Assembly (NCBI GenBank): GCA_948144175.1
Contig: CANXME010002538.1
Location: 897,501-961,500, forward strand
Direction of reading: 5' to 3'
Origin: Closterium sp. NIES-65
Taxonomy: Eukaryota; Streptophyta; Zygnematophyceae; Desmidiales; Closteriaceae
Length of the DNA stretch: 64,000 bases
Position 1 is the first letter of the stretch, and every line of letters starts with the position of its first letter. The notes below the pieces were generated by a model. The model was not told the origin of the DNA. It saw only the letters and a list, made by a program, of their open reading frames with translations, and did no database searches. Below, in pieces: positions 21,498-32,880 of the stretch. A program made the position numbers and the translations under genes.

Positions 21498-24272
21498 TCT
21501 GGGGATGCGGAGCCTGAGGGTACTGAGCCGGCACGTGTGGAGTCTGGAGGTGCTGAGCTTGGAGGTCCTTCGGTTGTTTCGTCCCGGCGGGAGCCACTCT
21601 CTCCACAGCAGTTGCGCGAGTGGTTTGCTCGCCGTTGGAGCAGTGCTACTTGAGCTAGTGGTGCTACTGGTGCTGGGGTTCCTGCTGCTGCTGGAGCTGC
21701 TGGTGGTTCTCGAGCCACTCGTACTGGAGGTGCTCATACTGGAGGTACTCGAGCTGCTGAGCCTGGTGGTGCTGCTGGTGCTCGTGCTGCTGGAGGTGCT
21801 GGCATTGGCGCTACTGGAGCTGCTGGGGCTTCTGGTGGTCCTGCTGGAGCTGGCACTGCTGGGGGTGCTGGAGCTAGCGGTGCTGCTGGAGCTGGTGCTC
21901 CTGGGGGTATTGGAGTTAACGCTGCTGGAGCTGCTGGTGCTGCTATTGGAGCTGGAGGTGCTGCGGGAGTTGGAGCTGCCGCTAGGGGTGCTAGTGCTGT
22001 CTCTGCCGGTTCCGGAGGCGCTGCGCAGCCGCGACCGTACTTTGTTCTGCTCCTTCAGCAGGTTCTTGGTCTCCCGCCTTCTACTAGTCCTGCTCCTTCC
22101 TTATAGTGTCCACCACCTATCCAGTCGCACTCACAGTTCCAGCCATCCTCCCCACTACCTGCTCCTTCTCCTTACACTGGTCCGATCGGAGGTCTTACGG
22201 AGCGTCGTAAGCCTGAGTCTAGTCCTGCGTCGCCTGCTCGTGCTGCTCGCACTAGTCATCGTGGTTCGCGTCAGCATCCTCCTCCTGTCCCCGGCACGCA
22301 CCAGATGGCACTTCGTCCTTCCACTACTCCGCAGCGTGTCCCTCTGCCGTCTCCTCCTGCGTCCTCTCTTCCTGCCCTTACTGACCAGGAGTTTGACTCC
22401 CTTCGTGCTGCTAGTCCTACTGTCACGCGTCTCCTGGCCACTGTTGTCACTGACCCTTCCTTTGAGTCCACTACTGCGTCTGCCTTAGTTGCTGAGCTTG
22501 TCGACTTTGCTACTTGCTGTCGTCTAGACTACGCTGCTAGTCTTGTTGCTGAGTCACAGTCTGTCTGTCCTCCGTCCGTCGGGGGTGAGTGTGCTCTTAG
22601 CACGGACCTCCATGAGGACATGCAGGAGGAGTTCCAGTGCTTTGCTGCTGCTTTACCTGATCTCGTGTCCATGCTGATTGCCCCTGAGGGAGACCCGGAT
22701 GCACCAGAGATCCCGACTCCGCGCTCTTACGCAGAGGCGATAGAGGGTCCCTGCTCCTCTCAGTGGCAGACAGCCATGGACGCACAGATGGCTTCCTGGA
22801 AGTCCACAGGCACTTACGTTGACGAGGTTCCCCCACCTGGGGCGAACATTGTCGATGGCATGTGGATTTTCAGGGTGAAGCGGCCGCCGGGTTCTCCCCC
22901 TGTTTTCAAGGCACGTTACGTTGCTCGAGGCTTTAGTCAGCGACAGAGAGTTAACTACTTTCAAACCTTCTCTCCCACCCCAAAGATGACCACTCTTCGG
23001 GTGCTGCTGCACGTCGCCGCTCAGCGTGACTACGAGCTTCACTCTCTTGACTTCAGCAAAGCCTTCCTACAGGGCAGCCTGCACGAGGAGATCTGGCTGC
23101 GCCACCCACCTGGCTTCACTGGATCGTTTCCCCCTGGTACCCAGTGGAGCCTCCAGCGGCCAGGCTACGGTCTCCACCAGGCGCCCCGTGTGAGGCATGA
23201 CACACTGAGGACTACGTTTGCGGCTCTTGGGTTTGCTCCTTCCACTGCTGACCCGTCGCTGTTTCTCCGCACCGACACTACTTTGCCGCCGTTCTACATC
23301 CTCGTGTACGTCGACGACTTGGTCTTTGCTGGTGCTGACACTGCTGGACGGGCCCACGTGAAGTCGGAGCTGCAGAAGAGACACACGTGCACAAACCTGG
23401 GTGAAGTGCGCAGTTATCATGGCTTGCAGATCACCCGGGACAGAGCACAACGCACCATTACCTTAATTGAGTCACACATGGTGCAGCAGGTCCTTCAGCA
23501 CTTCAACTTCTCGTACTCCTCGCCTCAGGCCACTCCTCTGTCTACTCACCACTCGCTCTCAGCTCTGCCTTCGGATGAGTCCATAGAGCCGAGTGGGACG
23601 TACCCAGAGCTTGTCGGCTGCCTCATGTACCTGATGACCTGCACTCGACCTGACCTGGCATACCCTCTTAGCATCCTGGCACGATATGTTGCTCCTAGGA
23701 GACACCGACCAGAGCACATGGATGCAGCTAAGAGGGTGTTGCGCTACCTGTGCAGTATGTCGGGCATGGGGCTCGTGCTTGGAGAACGGGTTGAGTTGTC
23801 CTAACTGGTCACGCAAACGCTTCTTGGGTTGACGACTTGGCTACGTAGCGGCCGTCACAGGGTTACACCTTAAGCCTTGGTTCCGGCTCTTTTTCGTGGC
23901 GGTCTACCCGCTCGTCTTCTGTTCTCAGCTCCAGTTGTGAGGCTGAGATCTACGCTGGGGGCTGCACAGGAGTTACGCTGGCTCACCTACCTGCTGACCA
24001 ACTTGGGAGAGGCGCCTCGTTCTCCTCCTGTTCTGTACGTCGACAACAAGGCCATGCTGGCCTTGTGTCGGGAGCACAGACTGGAGCATAGAACGAAGCA
24101 CATTGCTTTGCGCTACTTCCTTGCTCGAGAGTTGCAGCAGCGTGGTCAGCTTCGTCTTGCTTACATGGCCACTCGGGCCAACACTGCTGATATCTTTACC
24201 AAGGCACTTCAGCCTTGTAATCATCAGCGTTTTTGTACTATGTTAGGGTTTTGTGCCTACCTGGCCTCACTT
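21498..24272 (+). pseudogene. Copia-A2a linker, RT and RNase H
   Basis: The Gly/Ala/Leu-rich repeated linker (21500-22020) continues into RT. The frame 22305-23804 contains WIFRVKRPPGSPPVFK, LDFSKAFLQGSLHEEIW and an intact YVDDLVFA (near 23307). RNase H begins (CLMYLMTCTRPDLAYPL) but the frame is lost after 23790. The remainder (LYVDNKAMLALC, IALRYFLARELQQRG, DIFTKALQPC) is readable in shifted frames, with a deletion near 23957. No integrase is present. Confidence 0.87.
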
Positions 24273-24633
24273 GCTCACCTCTTGAGTTTGCTTGTACTGT
24301 GATCTATATATACCTGCACCTGCATGCTTACCCTTTCTAGGTTGAGATCACTGTCTTACTTGGTCACCTTGATTTATTACTCTGCATGTGAATTGGCCTT
24401 GTGGCCTTTTTACTTGTGCTCAGATTGCGTAGTGACGTCTTGATCCACCCTGAGCTTGACCTTGTCTTGTTCTCTTGCTTGTCCCCCACTTTGCCTATCG
24501 GGGTGTGTCAGAACTATATTGTAGGCTATAGTGGGGCACTCCTTATGGGATACAGTACTATTAGGTTTTGCCTATACAAACCTTGTACTGTCCTGTTTCT
24601 AGTCATTCTAGTTTCCTACTTTGTAACAGGGTC

Positions 24634-25620
24634 GTTCCACGCTCACCGCACTATGCGAAGAATTATATTCTAAGGGAGAGCTGAATTGTGTGTGATGCAC
24701 GGTCAGAGTTCAAGCAGTGATTCTGGACAAAGTGTTTGAATGACTTTGTAGAATTCGAGCATAGTTTCACTAAGGAAAATTGATAGAACAAGATTATGGT
24801 ACAAGCAAGGAGATCCCAAATAGCAACCACAATGAACCCTGGAGAAACTTTCCTCGACAAACGCTCGACCTTTCCGAGTCAGCAACACCAGGTGAAACGA
24901 CAAGCACGTGCCTTTCTCCTGGGTTGGCAGCTTCTCATGTTTCCAATATTCTTACTTGTTTACGTTTTTACTGTTAGTAGAAACGTGTTTCTGGTTCAGT
25001 TTCCTTACTGATTCGAAATGCTCTGATTGGTCGAAATTTGTTGTTTCGCGATTGATCGAAATTCGCCCACAATGCAATTTTTGAAGACAAGTAATTTTGA
25101 TCGACCAGAAATTATCTGCCTGACGATTATTTGTTCGAGCTTAATTCTGTCGACCAGCGTTTCGCCGAAACGCCATTTTCTCCTATTCCGTCGACCCGTA
25201 AGGCCCGAATTCGATGTTGATTTGCTCCCCTCGACAAGTGCCTTGTCGATGGACAGTTGCATAGAGCAGAAACAACACTTCTATTTCGAGGACTTAATCT
25301 TCTCGAAAATCGACCCGTCGAACAGAGATAAATGTCCCTGAAGTCACCGATGACCACGAAACGAACACCGTTGTGCTCCGAAAAGCATGGCCGACTTCGC
25401 CCAAGCGAGGGCGGGGCCTTTTCTCCTCGACAACTTTATTGTCACTTGACTTCACTATATTGTCAGTTCATTCAGTCACAGTTTTGATATTCGTTTTCCG
25501 CGCAAACTCAAAACAAACTGCAATTCGAAATTCAAGCTGCAATTAGAAATTCTAACTGCAAGTGCAAAAAAAATGATACTGTTGTTGACTTTTAGATAGG
25601 GGAAAATATGCCATTCGTAA
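24634..25620. other. AT-richer non-coding stretch, probably the 5' end of copia-D or older flank
   Basis: It directly follows the right GGGTC copy of A2a, so part of it should be the upstream region or LTR of minus-strand copia-D, but I cannot place the LTR ends. The sequence is much less GC-rich than its neighbours and rich in TCGACC/GGTCGA words around 25020-25330. Short open frames (under about 105 codons) are not recognisable. Confidence 0.5.
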
Positions 25621-26487
25621 TGTCAAACTTATATGTTATAGTCTGTGTGGGCTGTAGTGGGTAGTTCATATGGGGTATAACACTTTAGTGTTTCCTACTT
25701 GTACTCCTCATGTTGCTCAAGGTCATCATTCCTCGTTCTTTATTTTCACATGGTATCAGATAAGTTCCATTGTGGGAACGAAAAAAAAAATTAAGGGCCC
25801 ACCACGATTTTTTTTCTTGCCCTGCCCGAAGCGCGCTACCGCATCTGCCTCCCCCGTCGCGCGCCTCGCGCTTGCCTCACCTGCGCCGTCGAGCGCGTGC
25901 CCTACCGTCGCGGCCCTGCCGTCGCGGCCGTGCCCGTCGCGGCTCTGCCATGTCGCCGCCCGTCGCGGCCTGACCCGCCGCCTGTCATGGCCCTGCTTTG
26001 CCGGCCATCGCGGCCCTGCCCTACCGCCCTACGTCGCGGCCCTGCCCTGCTGCCCTACGTTGCGGCCCTGTCCTGCCGCCCCACATCACGGCCTGCCTCA
26101 GGCGCCCGTTGCGGCCCTGCCCTGCCGCCCCACGTCGCGGCCCTTGACCTGCAGCCGCCGTCGCGGCCCTTGACCTGCAGCCGCCGTCGCGTCCCTGCCG
26201 TCGCGCCTGCTGCCGTCGTCGCCGCCCTGCCTTGCCGTCGTCGCGCCTGCAGCCGCCGCCGCGACCGCCGCCGATGCGGCCCCGCCGTCGTGCCTGCCCT
26301 GCCCGCCCCTGGTGAGCACCTACCCTAAGCGCGCCACCCGCGCCTGCCTGCCAGCCGAGCCGCGCCGCTCAGCCGAGCCGCGCCGCCCAGCCGAGCCGCG
26401 ACGCACTGCCATACTGAGACGCGCTGCCCTGACCACTCTGTTTCTGCTGCTACTGCTGTTTCTGCTGCTACTGCTACTATTGCCGCC

Positions 26488-27567
26488 ATGGCTAGCCCTA
26501 CAGTTCTTACCTTTGATGCTGAGGGTCATGCAGTTGACTTCAATGTCTGGGTAGATGATCTGCAGCTGTTTCTTCAATGCGATAGCAAGGACGGAGTCTC
26601 GTTTTTTGATCTCACGTCTGGCGCCTCCGCTGCACCTGCTGCCGATGCTGACAGTACTGTTCGCTCGCAGTGGACTACTCGTAACGCTGTTGCTCGCCTT
26701 GCTGCTCGTAGTCACCTGCCTTCTGCTGAGCACGCGCATTTTGGCCAGTACAAGACTGCTAAATCTTTGTATGACGCTGTCGTGGCGCGCTACTCCTCCC
26801 CTGCCACTGCTACCCTTAGCCGCCTCATGCTACTGTACCTGTTCCCTGACCTGGCCGCCTTTGCCACAGTCGCTGACCTCATTACTCACCTCCGCACTAG
26901 TGACGCCCGCTACCGCATTGCACTTCCCCCCGAGTTCTTCACCAAGAACCCGCCCCCCATGTACATCACCCTCTTCTACCTAGTCACCCTTCTCCCTGAC
27001 TCCCTTTCCTCAGTCAGGGACCATTTTCTCTCCCTTTGCCCCACTACGCTCACCGTCGACCTGCTAGAGGAGCGCCTCACTGCAGCTGAGAAGAGTATAG
27101 TTGCTGTAGGTGCTTCTCGCGGCGACCCCCGCGCCCCGTTCTTTGAGGGGTGTTCCCTCGTTCCCCTTCTGCCCTCTGTTGCTTTTGCTGCTGCTGTCGA
27201 CCTCCTTGGCACCGAGGAGGTCGGGGCTACGTCGGCTCCTACTGGGAGGCGCCGCAGCAGCAAGGGCAAGGGGGGCAAGGGTGGTGGCGGGGGCGGCGGT
27301 GGTGGCGGTGGAGGAGGCGGAGGGAGTGGGGGTGGAGGCAAGGGGGAGTGGGGGCGTCGGTGGCGGCGGTGGAGGTGGTGGAGGCAGCGGCGGCGGTGGT
27401 GGAGGCAGCGGTGGTGGAGGCAGCGGCAACGGCGGTGGAGACGGTAGCGGCAGCGGTGGAGGTGGCGGAGGCGATGGTGCTGGTCGGGTGGAGCTGCGCA
27501 GCGTGGAGGCTTTGGCGGCAGCCACCGCCAGCAGCAGCCGCGTTCCCGCGAGACCCCGTCGCACTAG
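26488..27567 (+). pseudogene. Copia-A2b gag with poly-Gly tail, frame-disrupted
   Basis: MASPTVLTFDAEGHAVDF starts at 26488. The gag core is intact through MYITLFYLVTLLPDSL and RGDPRAPFFEGCS (no poly-C expansion here). The frame is disturbed inside the Gly-rich tail near 27330. A UAG at 27565-27567, followed by CAG CTT, occupies the same place as the UAG in A1 and A3. Confidence 0.85.
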
Positions 27568-28500
27568 CAGCTTCGTCATTGGTACGCTGGGCGTGGGAGG
27601 TCTGGAGATGCTGGTCCCTGCACTTACGTTCTCCGCATCGGCGGGCGCCGTGGGGAGACGTGCAAAGGGCCACACACGTCGCAGCGCTGTTTCGGTCGCA
27701 TGTCTGACGCCTGGCGCGTACAGTTTCCTGACGCTGCTGAGCTCCCTAGTTGGGCTGATCTGCTTAGGCGGAATGTTGATATTTTTGCTCTTGACTATGA
27801 TGCTATCCTTGCTACCATGTATGCTGTGACTATTAGTGCTGAGGGTGACTGTTACCTGTGTGTGCCGCCCGACCCAGGTATAGAGTCTATTGCTCTAGGT
27901 ACTGGTGAGGCTGCTGCTCTAGGTGCTAGTGAGTCTGCTGCTCCAGGTACTGGTGAGTCTGCTCTCTCTAGTACTGCACCTACTGAGGCCTTGCACACCT
28001 TCACACTTGACTCAGGTGCTTCTCGCTCTTTCTTTCGCGACAGCACCACACTCACGCCGCTCAGTCGGCCAGTTGCAGTCTCCTTAGCGGACCCCTCTGG
28101 GGTGCCCGTCCTTCCGCACTCCTCCAAGGTCCTGCCGTGTCCTGCTGTGCCGTCTGGTTCACTGTCGGGTCTCCACCTCCCCTCGTTCTCTACGAAATTG
28201 GTGAGTGGAGCTGCCCTCCAGGATGAGTGGGTTGACTAGTTCTTTCCTGGAGGTCAGCATGTGACCCACTGTACATGCTCTCGGACCGGTCGGCACATGG
28301 CCACGTTTACCCTAGCTCCTGGCTCGAGTCTGTACACAGTGACTACTGTGTCCCCTCAGGTAGCTGCATCTGCGTCTGCGTTTGCGTCAGGTCAGATAGC
28401 GCCCCCCTGCTCGTGTCGCGCTTTGTCACACCAGACCGTCCTCTAGCACCACCGTCTTGGTCACCCCTCGGTGCAGCGCCTTCGTGGCATGCACCGCCGT
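27568..28500 (+). pseudogene. Copia-A2b pol start: zinc-finger motif, protease, pre-integrase
   Basis: In the frame of the UAG: a C-X13-C-X3-H-X4-C motif (about 27628-27700), then MSDAWRVQFPDAAEL, and protease TLDSGASRSFF (near 28009). Stops are UAG 28237-28239 (CAG in A1) and UAG 28444-28446 (TGG in A3), both transitions. It ends in LGHPSVQRLRGMH at the Ty3-A junction. Confidence 0.87.
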
Positions 28501-28863
28501 TGTGAGAGTACGACGGCTTATGCTGGCTTTGCTAGCTTGCCAGGACTTTATTATGTTATTAATAGCTTAGCTCTATTTTATCTTGCATGCTTTTGCTTGA
28601 TTTCCTAGGTTCGTTGCCTTTACTATAGTTATTATAGTTCTAGGCACCGAATTACGTTGAGTGCACCGAATTCTAGGCTTTTCGGTTGCCACCGAATTGC
28701 CTTCTACCAAATTCAGGAAGGATCCGTTCGGGACGCTTCGCGACCCGCGGAACCTTCTAGTAACATCCTGGTTACTGCCTTTGTGTCGAGCCTATATATA
28801 GACTCGCCTTGTACCAAGGTGAATCATTCAATAGAATCATCTTTCCTGAACCAGTTCCTCACA
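28501..28863 (+). repeat. Ty3-A 5' LTR (363 bp) with TATA box
   Basis: TGTGAGAGTACG...CTCACA. TATATATA at 28793-28800 is a plausible TATA box, and the transcript start would lie in the following about 60 bp. The counterpart in the 3' LTR is at 41600-41607. Confidence 0.9.
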
Positions 28864-29154
28864 CTTGGCAAAAAGAGTGGGTTTACACGCGAGGTCTTCA
28901 ACCGCTTAGTTCCGACCTTTAAAAATCGCGGGGGCGACGGCGAAAGCGCCGATACGGGTATGTAAATCCAGTTCCGCACAATTTGGAATTTGGAGCGTCG
29001 AATCGAGTTTCTCCTCAACGGCCGAGATCGAATGTGAATTTCATGTCAGGGAGATTTACGCGACCTACAGAATTCACGCTCGTCGATTCTACAGTCAGCT
29101 TGACTCGCAGTAAGTCGACCAGCACCTAGAATCTGATTATTTTCGTCGTGCATC

Positions 29155-29807
29155 TTCCTGCAAATTGCCAAATGGAGGGAAAAAGAGATATTTCAGTATA
29201 GAAAATCGCGGAGTTACGTGCCGAGCATAAGCAGATAAATGCGGCGCTACCACGACTCAAAAAACTCCTTGCAAACCAGTCGGTAACCGCCACAGCAGCA
29301 ACGAATGCAGCAGCGACAGCAACAGCAGCATCAGCAGCAGCGGCGGCGACACCGACAATTCTACCAGCAACAACGGCAGCAGCTACAGTTAACCTCGAAG
29401 CAGTGAAGCCGAGGCTACCAGAGGCGTTCGATCCTACACTTAAAGGGAACGACGTTCATCGATTTGTAATTGAACTCGAAATTTACTTCGAAGCCGTTGG
29501 ATGCACGACCTCAAAAAAAGACGCAATGTGCATACGGCTCGTAGCAACACTGTTACGAGGCCCAACTCTATTGTGGATCAACAACAGAATAGTCCAAGGC
29601 GAGGGGACGTGGGCGCAGTTTCGGGTAGCACTGATCGAACAGTTCGACACGTTGAACAGTAGCTACTACGGAACACGACGCAACAAGACAACTAGTGGCA
29701 TGGGGCGATTGGCACCACCCACAACTGCCGACCCGATGGAGAACGACGAGGGCGATGTGGAGAGCGGCTAGCAAAAAATGAGACATGCAAATTTTGCGGC
29801 GCTACAG
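29155..29807 (+). pseudogene. Ty3-A gag, N-terminal part
   Basis: Contains an Ala/Thr-rich stretch (about 29285-29400) followed by a retrotransposon gag domain (RLPEAFDPTLKGNDVHRF, LLRGPTLLWINNRI, WAQFRVALIEQF). The frame is lost near 29770, and the next frame holds the first half of a CCHC knuckle (CKFCGAT) that runs into the TRIM at 29808. Gag would package the RNA; the knuckle is completed at 31119 on the other side of the TRIM. Confidence 0.82.
29803..29807. repeat. Target-site duplication TACAG (left) of TRIM-B2
   Basis: TACAG occurs at 29803-29807 and at 31114-31118 around the two LTRs. Confidence 0.92.
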
Positions 29808-30062
29808 TGTCGAGAGACTAAGTAATTAACAGTAGAAAGGTGGGGCCTAGGCTTAGTAGCCTAGGCCCTAACTTAAGTGTCGAGCGGGTTTTCACCTAGG
29901 GTGAGTGTCGAGTGAGTTGAGAGGAAAATTGGAGAATGTGTTTTCACTATAGCATTCGAAGTACATATAGCAAAGGAAACACATAAGGTGCACCACCAAA
30001 CAAAGTTTAAATATCTACACTAACTACAGCTACAGGCAGTTACAAATATATATATTGTGACA
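29808..30062 (-). repeat. TRIM-B2 3' LTR
   Basis: 255 bp, TGTCGAGAG...TTGTGACA on the plus strand; nearly identical to 30859-31113. Confidence 0.93.
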
Positions 30063-30858
30063 CTCCCCCATAACTGCCTGCAGCAGGAGTATGTGTAGAA
30101 TACAACTTGCAGGTGTACACATGCAAAATAAATAGCAAGCAACAGCAGGTAATGCAGGCGGGCTGACACTAAGTGGTCACCCCCTCCATCTCCTCACCCT
30201 CCTCCTTCCCCTCCCCCACACTGCTGCAGGAGCAGCAGAGAAGGGGGGGAAGAGAGGAGAGGTGGAGGGACGGCTGCATGTTGCCTCACACCCGCCACCC
30301 CGGTACCACTCCCCCTGCTCCCCCACATCCTCACACCTTCTCCCCCCAGCGGCAGCTGCAGCGGTGGGACTGAAAGAAGGAGGAGGGGAAGGGAGAGAGG
30401 TGACGCCACACTCCAACACCCTCCACCCCCATACCCTCCTCCCCGCGGCTGCAGGGAGACAAAGGAGGAGGGGGGTGGGAAGGAAGAAAGCCGCAGAGCG
30501 GCGAAAAGGTGTCGGTGCAGTGGTGTCAGGGGCGGCTTCAGGGAGTGCAGGGGCGGAAAGGCCCGTCGCGGGCCAGTGCCACGGGGCGCACGACGGGTAG
30601 AATAGAAGGGCCCGATCGTGTGCCTCGGGGCGCACGACGAGCAGGGCACCATCGTGTGCCACGGGGCGCACGATGGGCAGACGAAGGGCACCGTCGCGTG
30701 CCACGGGGCGCGCGACGAGCAGGGAAGGAGTCACTCGCCCGTGGGCGGGACAATGTAAAAATAAAATCGTCACGCGCCCTAGGCGCGCGACCGGAAAACC
30801 TTAGCAGCGGAAGTGTAAAGTGGGCCCACAGGCCAGGACGAACCTAGCTCCGATAACA

Positions 30859-31113
30859 TGTCGAGAGACTAAGTAATTAACAGTAGAAAGGTGGGGCCTA
30901 GGCTTAGTAGCCTAGGCCCTAACTTAAGTGTCGAGCGGGTTTTCACCTAGGGTGAGTGTCGAGTGAGTTGAGAGGAAAATTGGAAAATGTGTTTTCACTA
31001 TAGCATTCGAAGTACATATAGCAAAGGAAACACATAAGGTGCACCACCAAACAAAGTTTAAATATCTACACTAACTACAGCTACAGGCAGTTACAAATAT
31101 ATATATTGTGACA
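30859..31113 (-). repeat. TRIM-B2 5' LTR
   Basis: 255 bp, nearly identical to 29808-30062. The first seen difference is GGAAAATG here against GGAGAATG there. Confidence 0.93.
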
Positions 31114-31688
31114 TACAGGACATCGTATCTTGGCGTGTTGGAAAATGAAGAAAAGGCGTGCGGAGCTGAGGGACAAGAACAGTGTGGCACCCCCGAAGCA
31201 GAAAAAGGACAACGTGGCAACTTCGGAGAGGGCGAAAAAAAGGAGAATATGGTGGCGCAAATTTAAAACGTCACGACGAGCCGGCAACAGGGGAAATCGC
31301 CGAAACTAAAGAAGGATCCGCGAAACAAGACCTTGCACGGACCGAGAAACTCCAGCCGTACACCCCGACAAGTAAGAATATTACTTCTCGTGGGCTTCAA
31401 GCCTATAATAAGGGAGAGTAAAAAATAAACCGATATCGGGTAATATGGGGACCCTACTCAGGAGCGCTAATAAGGGTCGAGCGTTCCGAGGAGTTAATAT
31501 TCTCTCCCAGAAGCACTGTTTAAAGGCTCCCTGTTCCCCACAGATGAAGCCTACACAGTTGCAAAGGTTTAGGGGAAGGTTCCGGGCCCAAGAGAAGCTG
31601 AATCGGCCTCTGATAAATCCTTCAAACATTTCTCAGTTGAAAACTGATATTGAAGCTGCACCTTCGAGCGCAGGACCTAGGGATGACA
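31114..31688 (+). pseudogene. Ty3-A gag, C-terminal part after TRIM-B2
   Basis: Directly after the TACAG copy the frame reads GHRILACWKMKKRRAEL, providing the His and last Cys of a C-X2-C-X4-H-X4-C knuckle begun before the TRIM; a Lys/Arg-rich stretch follows. Stops near 31310 and 31370 break the frame. It ends at copia-A3, and the frame resumes at 39177 in the protease region. Confidence 0.8.
31684..31688. repeat. Target-site duplication TGACA (left) of copia-A3
   Basis: TGACA at 31684-31688 and at 39172-39176. Removing A3 and one copy restores a continuous frame (PRDD, then IFDVPYDLISD). Confidence 0.92.
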
Positions 31689-31820
31689 TGTCAGAATATT
31701 ATAGCTTACTTGTTTGTGTAGGCTATAGTGGGGTATCCCATAGGGGGTACAACCCAACAAGGGTTTCCTATTTGTACCCACTTCGTTCATAGTCATTTCA
31801 TTCTCGTTCACTTCTTCTCA
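31689..31820 (+). repeat. Copia-A3 5' LTR (132 bp)
   Basis: TGTCAGAATATT...CTTCTTCTCA, followed by TGGTATCGAGC. Confidence 0.93.
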
Positions 31821-31939
31821 TGGTATCGAGCAGGTTCCCCTATGGGAACTGTGCTTAGGGCCCACCACCACTACCTCGTAACTTTTTTTTTCTGCCCGGA
31901 GCGCGCTCCGGGCCCTTTCTCTTCCTTTTTTTTCGATCT

Positions 31940-32765
31940 GCCCTAACGGCCCCTAGACGCCCGCGCGCCGCCCGCCCTAGAGCCTGAGCGCCGCCCGCCC
32001 TAGCGCCTCAGCGCCGCCCGCCCTAGCGCCCGCGCGCTGCCCGCCCTAGAGCCTGAGCGCGGCCCGCCCTAGAGCCTGACGGCCGCCCGCCCTAGAGCCT
32101 GAGCGCCGCCCGCCCTAGCGCCCGCGCGCTGCCCGCCCTAGAGCCCGAGCGCGGCCCGCCCTAGAGCCTGACGGCCGCCCGCCCTAGGGCCTGAGCGCCG
32201 CCCGTCGTCGCCCTAGCGCCCTAGCGCCCGACGCCCGCGAGCCGCCCGACGCGCCGCCCGTGCACCGCCCGTGCGCCGCCCGTGCGTCGCCCTCAGCAGC
32301 TCGACGCGCCGCCCGTGCAGCCGCCCGTGAGCTGCCTGTGCGCCGCCCGACGAACCGCCCGTGCAGCCGCCCGTGCTGCCGCCCGTGACCGCCCAGGCCG
32401 CCGTCCGTGAGCCGCCCGTGCAGCCGCCCTCAGCCGCCAGTGAGCCGCCCGTGCAGCCGCCCGCAGCCGCCCGTACTGCCGCCCGTGCAGCCGCCCGTGC
32501 AGCCGCCCGTTCTGCCGCCCGTGAGCCGCCCGCGAGCCGCCCGTGAGCCGCCCGTCTCGACGCCCGCGCCACCCGTGCCACCCGCGTCACCCGAGCCGCA
32601 CGAGCCACCCGTGCAGCAGAGCCGCCCGAGTCGCCCGAGCCGCCCGTGCAGCAGAGCCGCCCGAGCCGCCCGAGCCGCCTGTGCCGCCCGAGCCGCCCGA
32701 GCCGCCCGAGCCGCCCGAGCCGCCCGAGCCGCCCCAGCCGCCCCAGCCGCCTGAGGTGCCGAGCT
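31940..32765. repeat. Copia-A3 leader: GC-rich tandem repeats
   Basis: Units of CGCCGCCCGCCCTAGAGCC type (31960-32215), then GCCGCCCGTGCAGCC (32280-32560), then GAGCCGCCC (32600-32750). There is no conserved protein. The last unit type also occurs in the A1 and A4 leaders just before gag. Confidence 0.87.
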
Positions 32766-32880
32766 CCTGCTCCTGTGGGGCTGCTGCTGCTCCTGGGCCG
32801 GCAGAGTTGCTGTACTGCCGTGTTGCTGTGCTGCTGAGCTGCTCGACCCTTTCTGTCCGGTGAGACTGTCGGCTGCTATC

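Larger units (their letters stand above)
19871..24628 (+). mobile_element. Copia-A2a: internally deleted copia element (no protease or integrase)
   Basis: Plus-strand element with a 122-bp 5' LTR (19871-19992) and a 123-bp 3' LTR (24506-24628), TSD GGGTC, primer site TGGTTTCAGAGC at 19993, GC-rich leader (20060-20790), gag, RT and RNase H. The LTRs differ at about 6-7 positions, so it is older than A1 and A3. At about 21497 gag (RGDPRAPFFGGC) jumps straight into the Gly/Glu-rich linker that in other copies precedes RT, removing the poly-Gly tail, zinc finger, protease and integrase. It inserted upstream of the gag start of copia-D. Confidence 0.92.
25621..28500 (+). mobile_element. Copia-A2b: 5' part of a copia element, truncated by Ty3-A
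   Basis: 130-bp 5' LTR 25621-25750 (TGTCAAAC...TTTCACA), primer site TGGTATCAGA at 25751, GC-rich leader (25840-26320), gag from 26488 and pol through the protease into the pre-integrase zinc region (HHRLGHPS). It stops at 28500, where the Ty3-A LTR begins. Integrase, RT, RNase H and the 3' LTR are not found to the right of Ty3-A. Confidence 0.88.
29808..31113 (-). mobile_element. TRIM-B2: 1,306-bp non-coding LTR retroelement
   Basis: Two 255-bp LTRs (29808-30062 and 30859-31113) differ at about one position. On the minus strand the 5' LTR is 31113-30859, followed by a primer-site-like TGTTATCGGAGC (30858-30847, a degenerate initiator-Met site). The 796-bp internal part encodes nothing recognisable, and a polypurine tract TTATGGGGGAGTG precedes the 3' LTR. 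The internal region contains 45-50-bp repeats around CGGGGCGCACGA (30575-30725). The TSD is TACAG. It is the youngest LTR pair in the window and would need proteins from another element to move. Confidence 0.9.
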
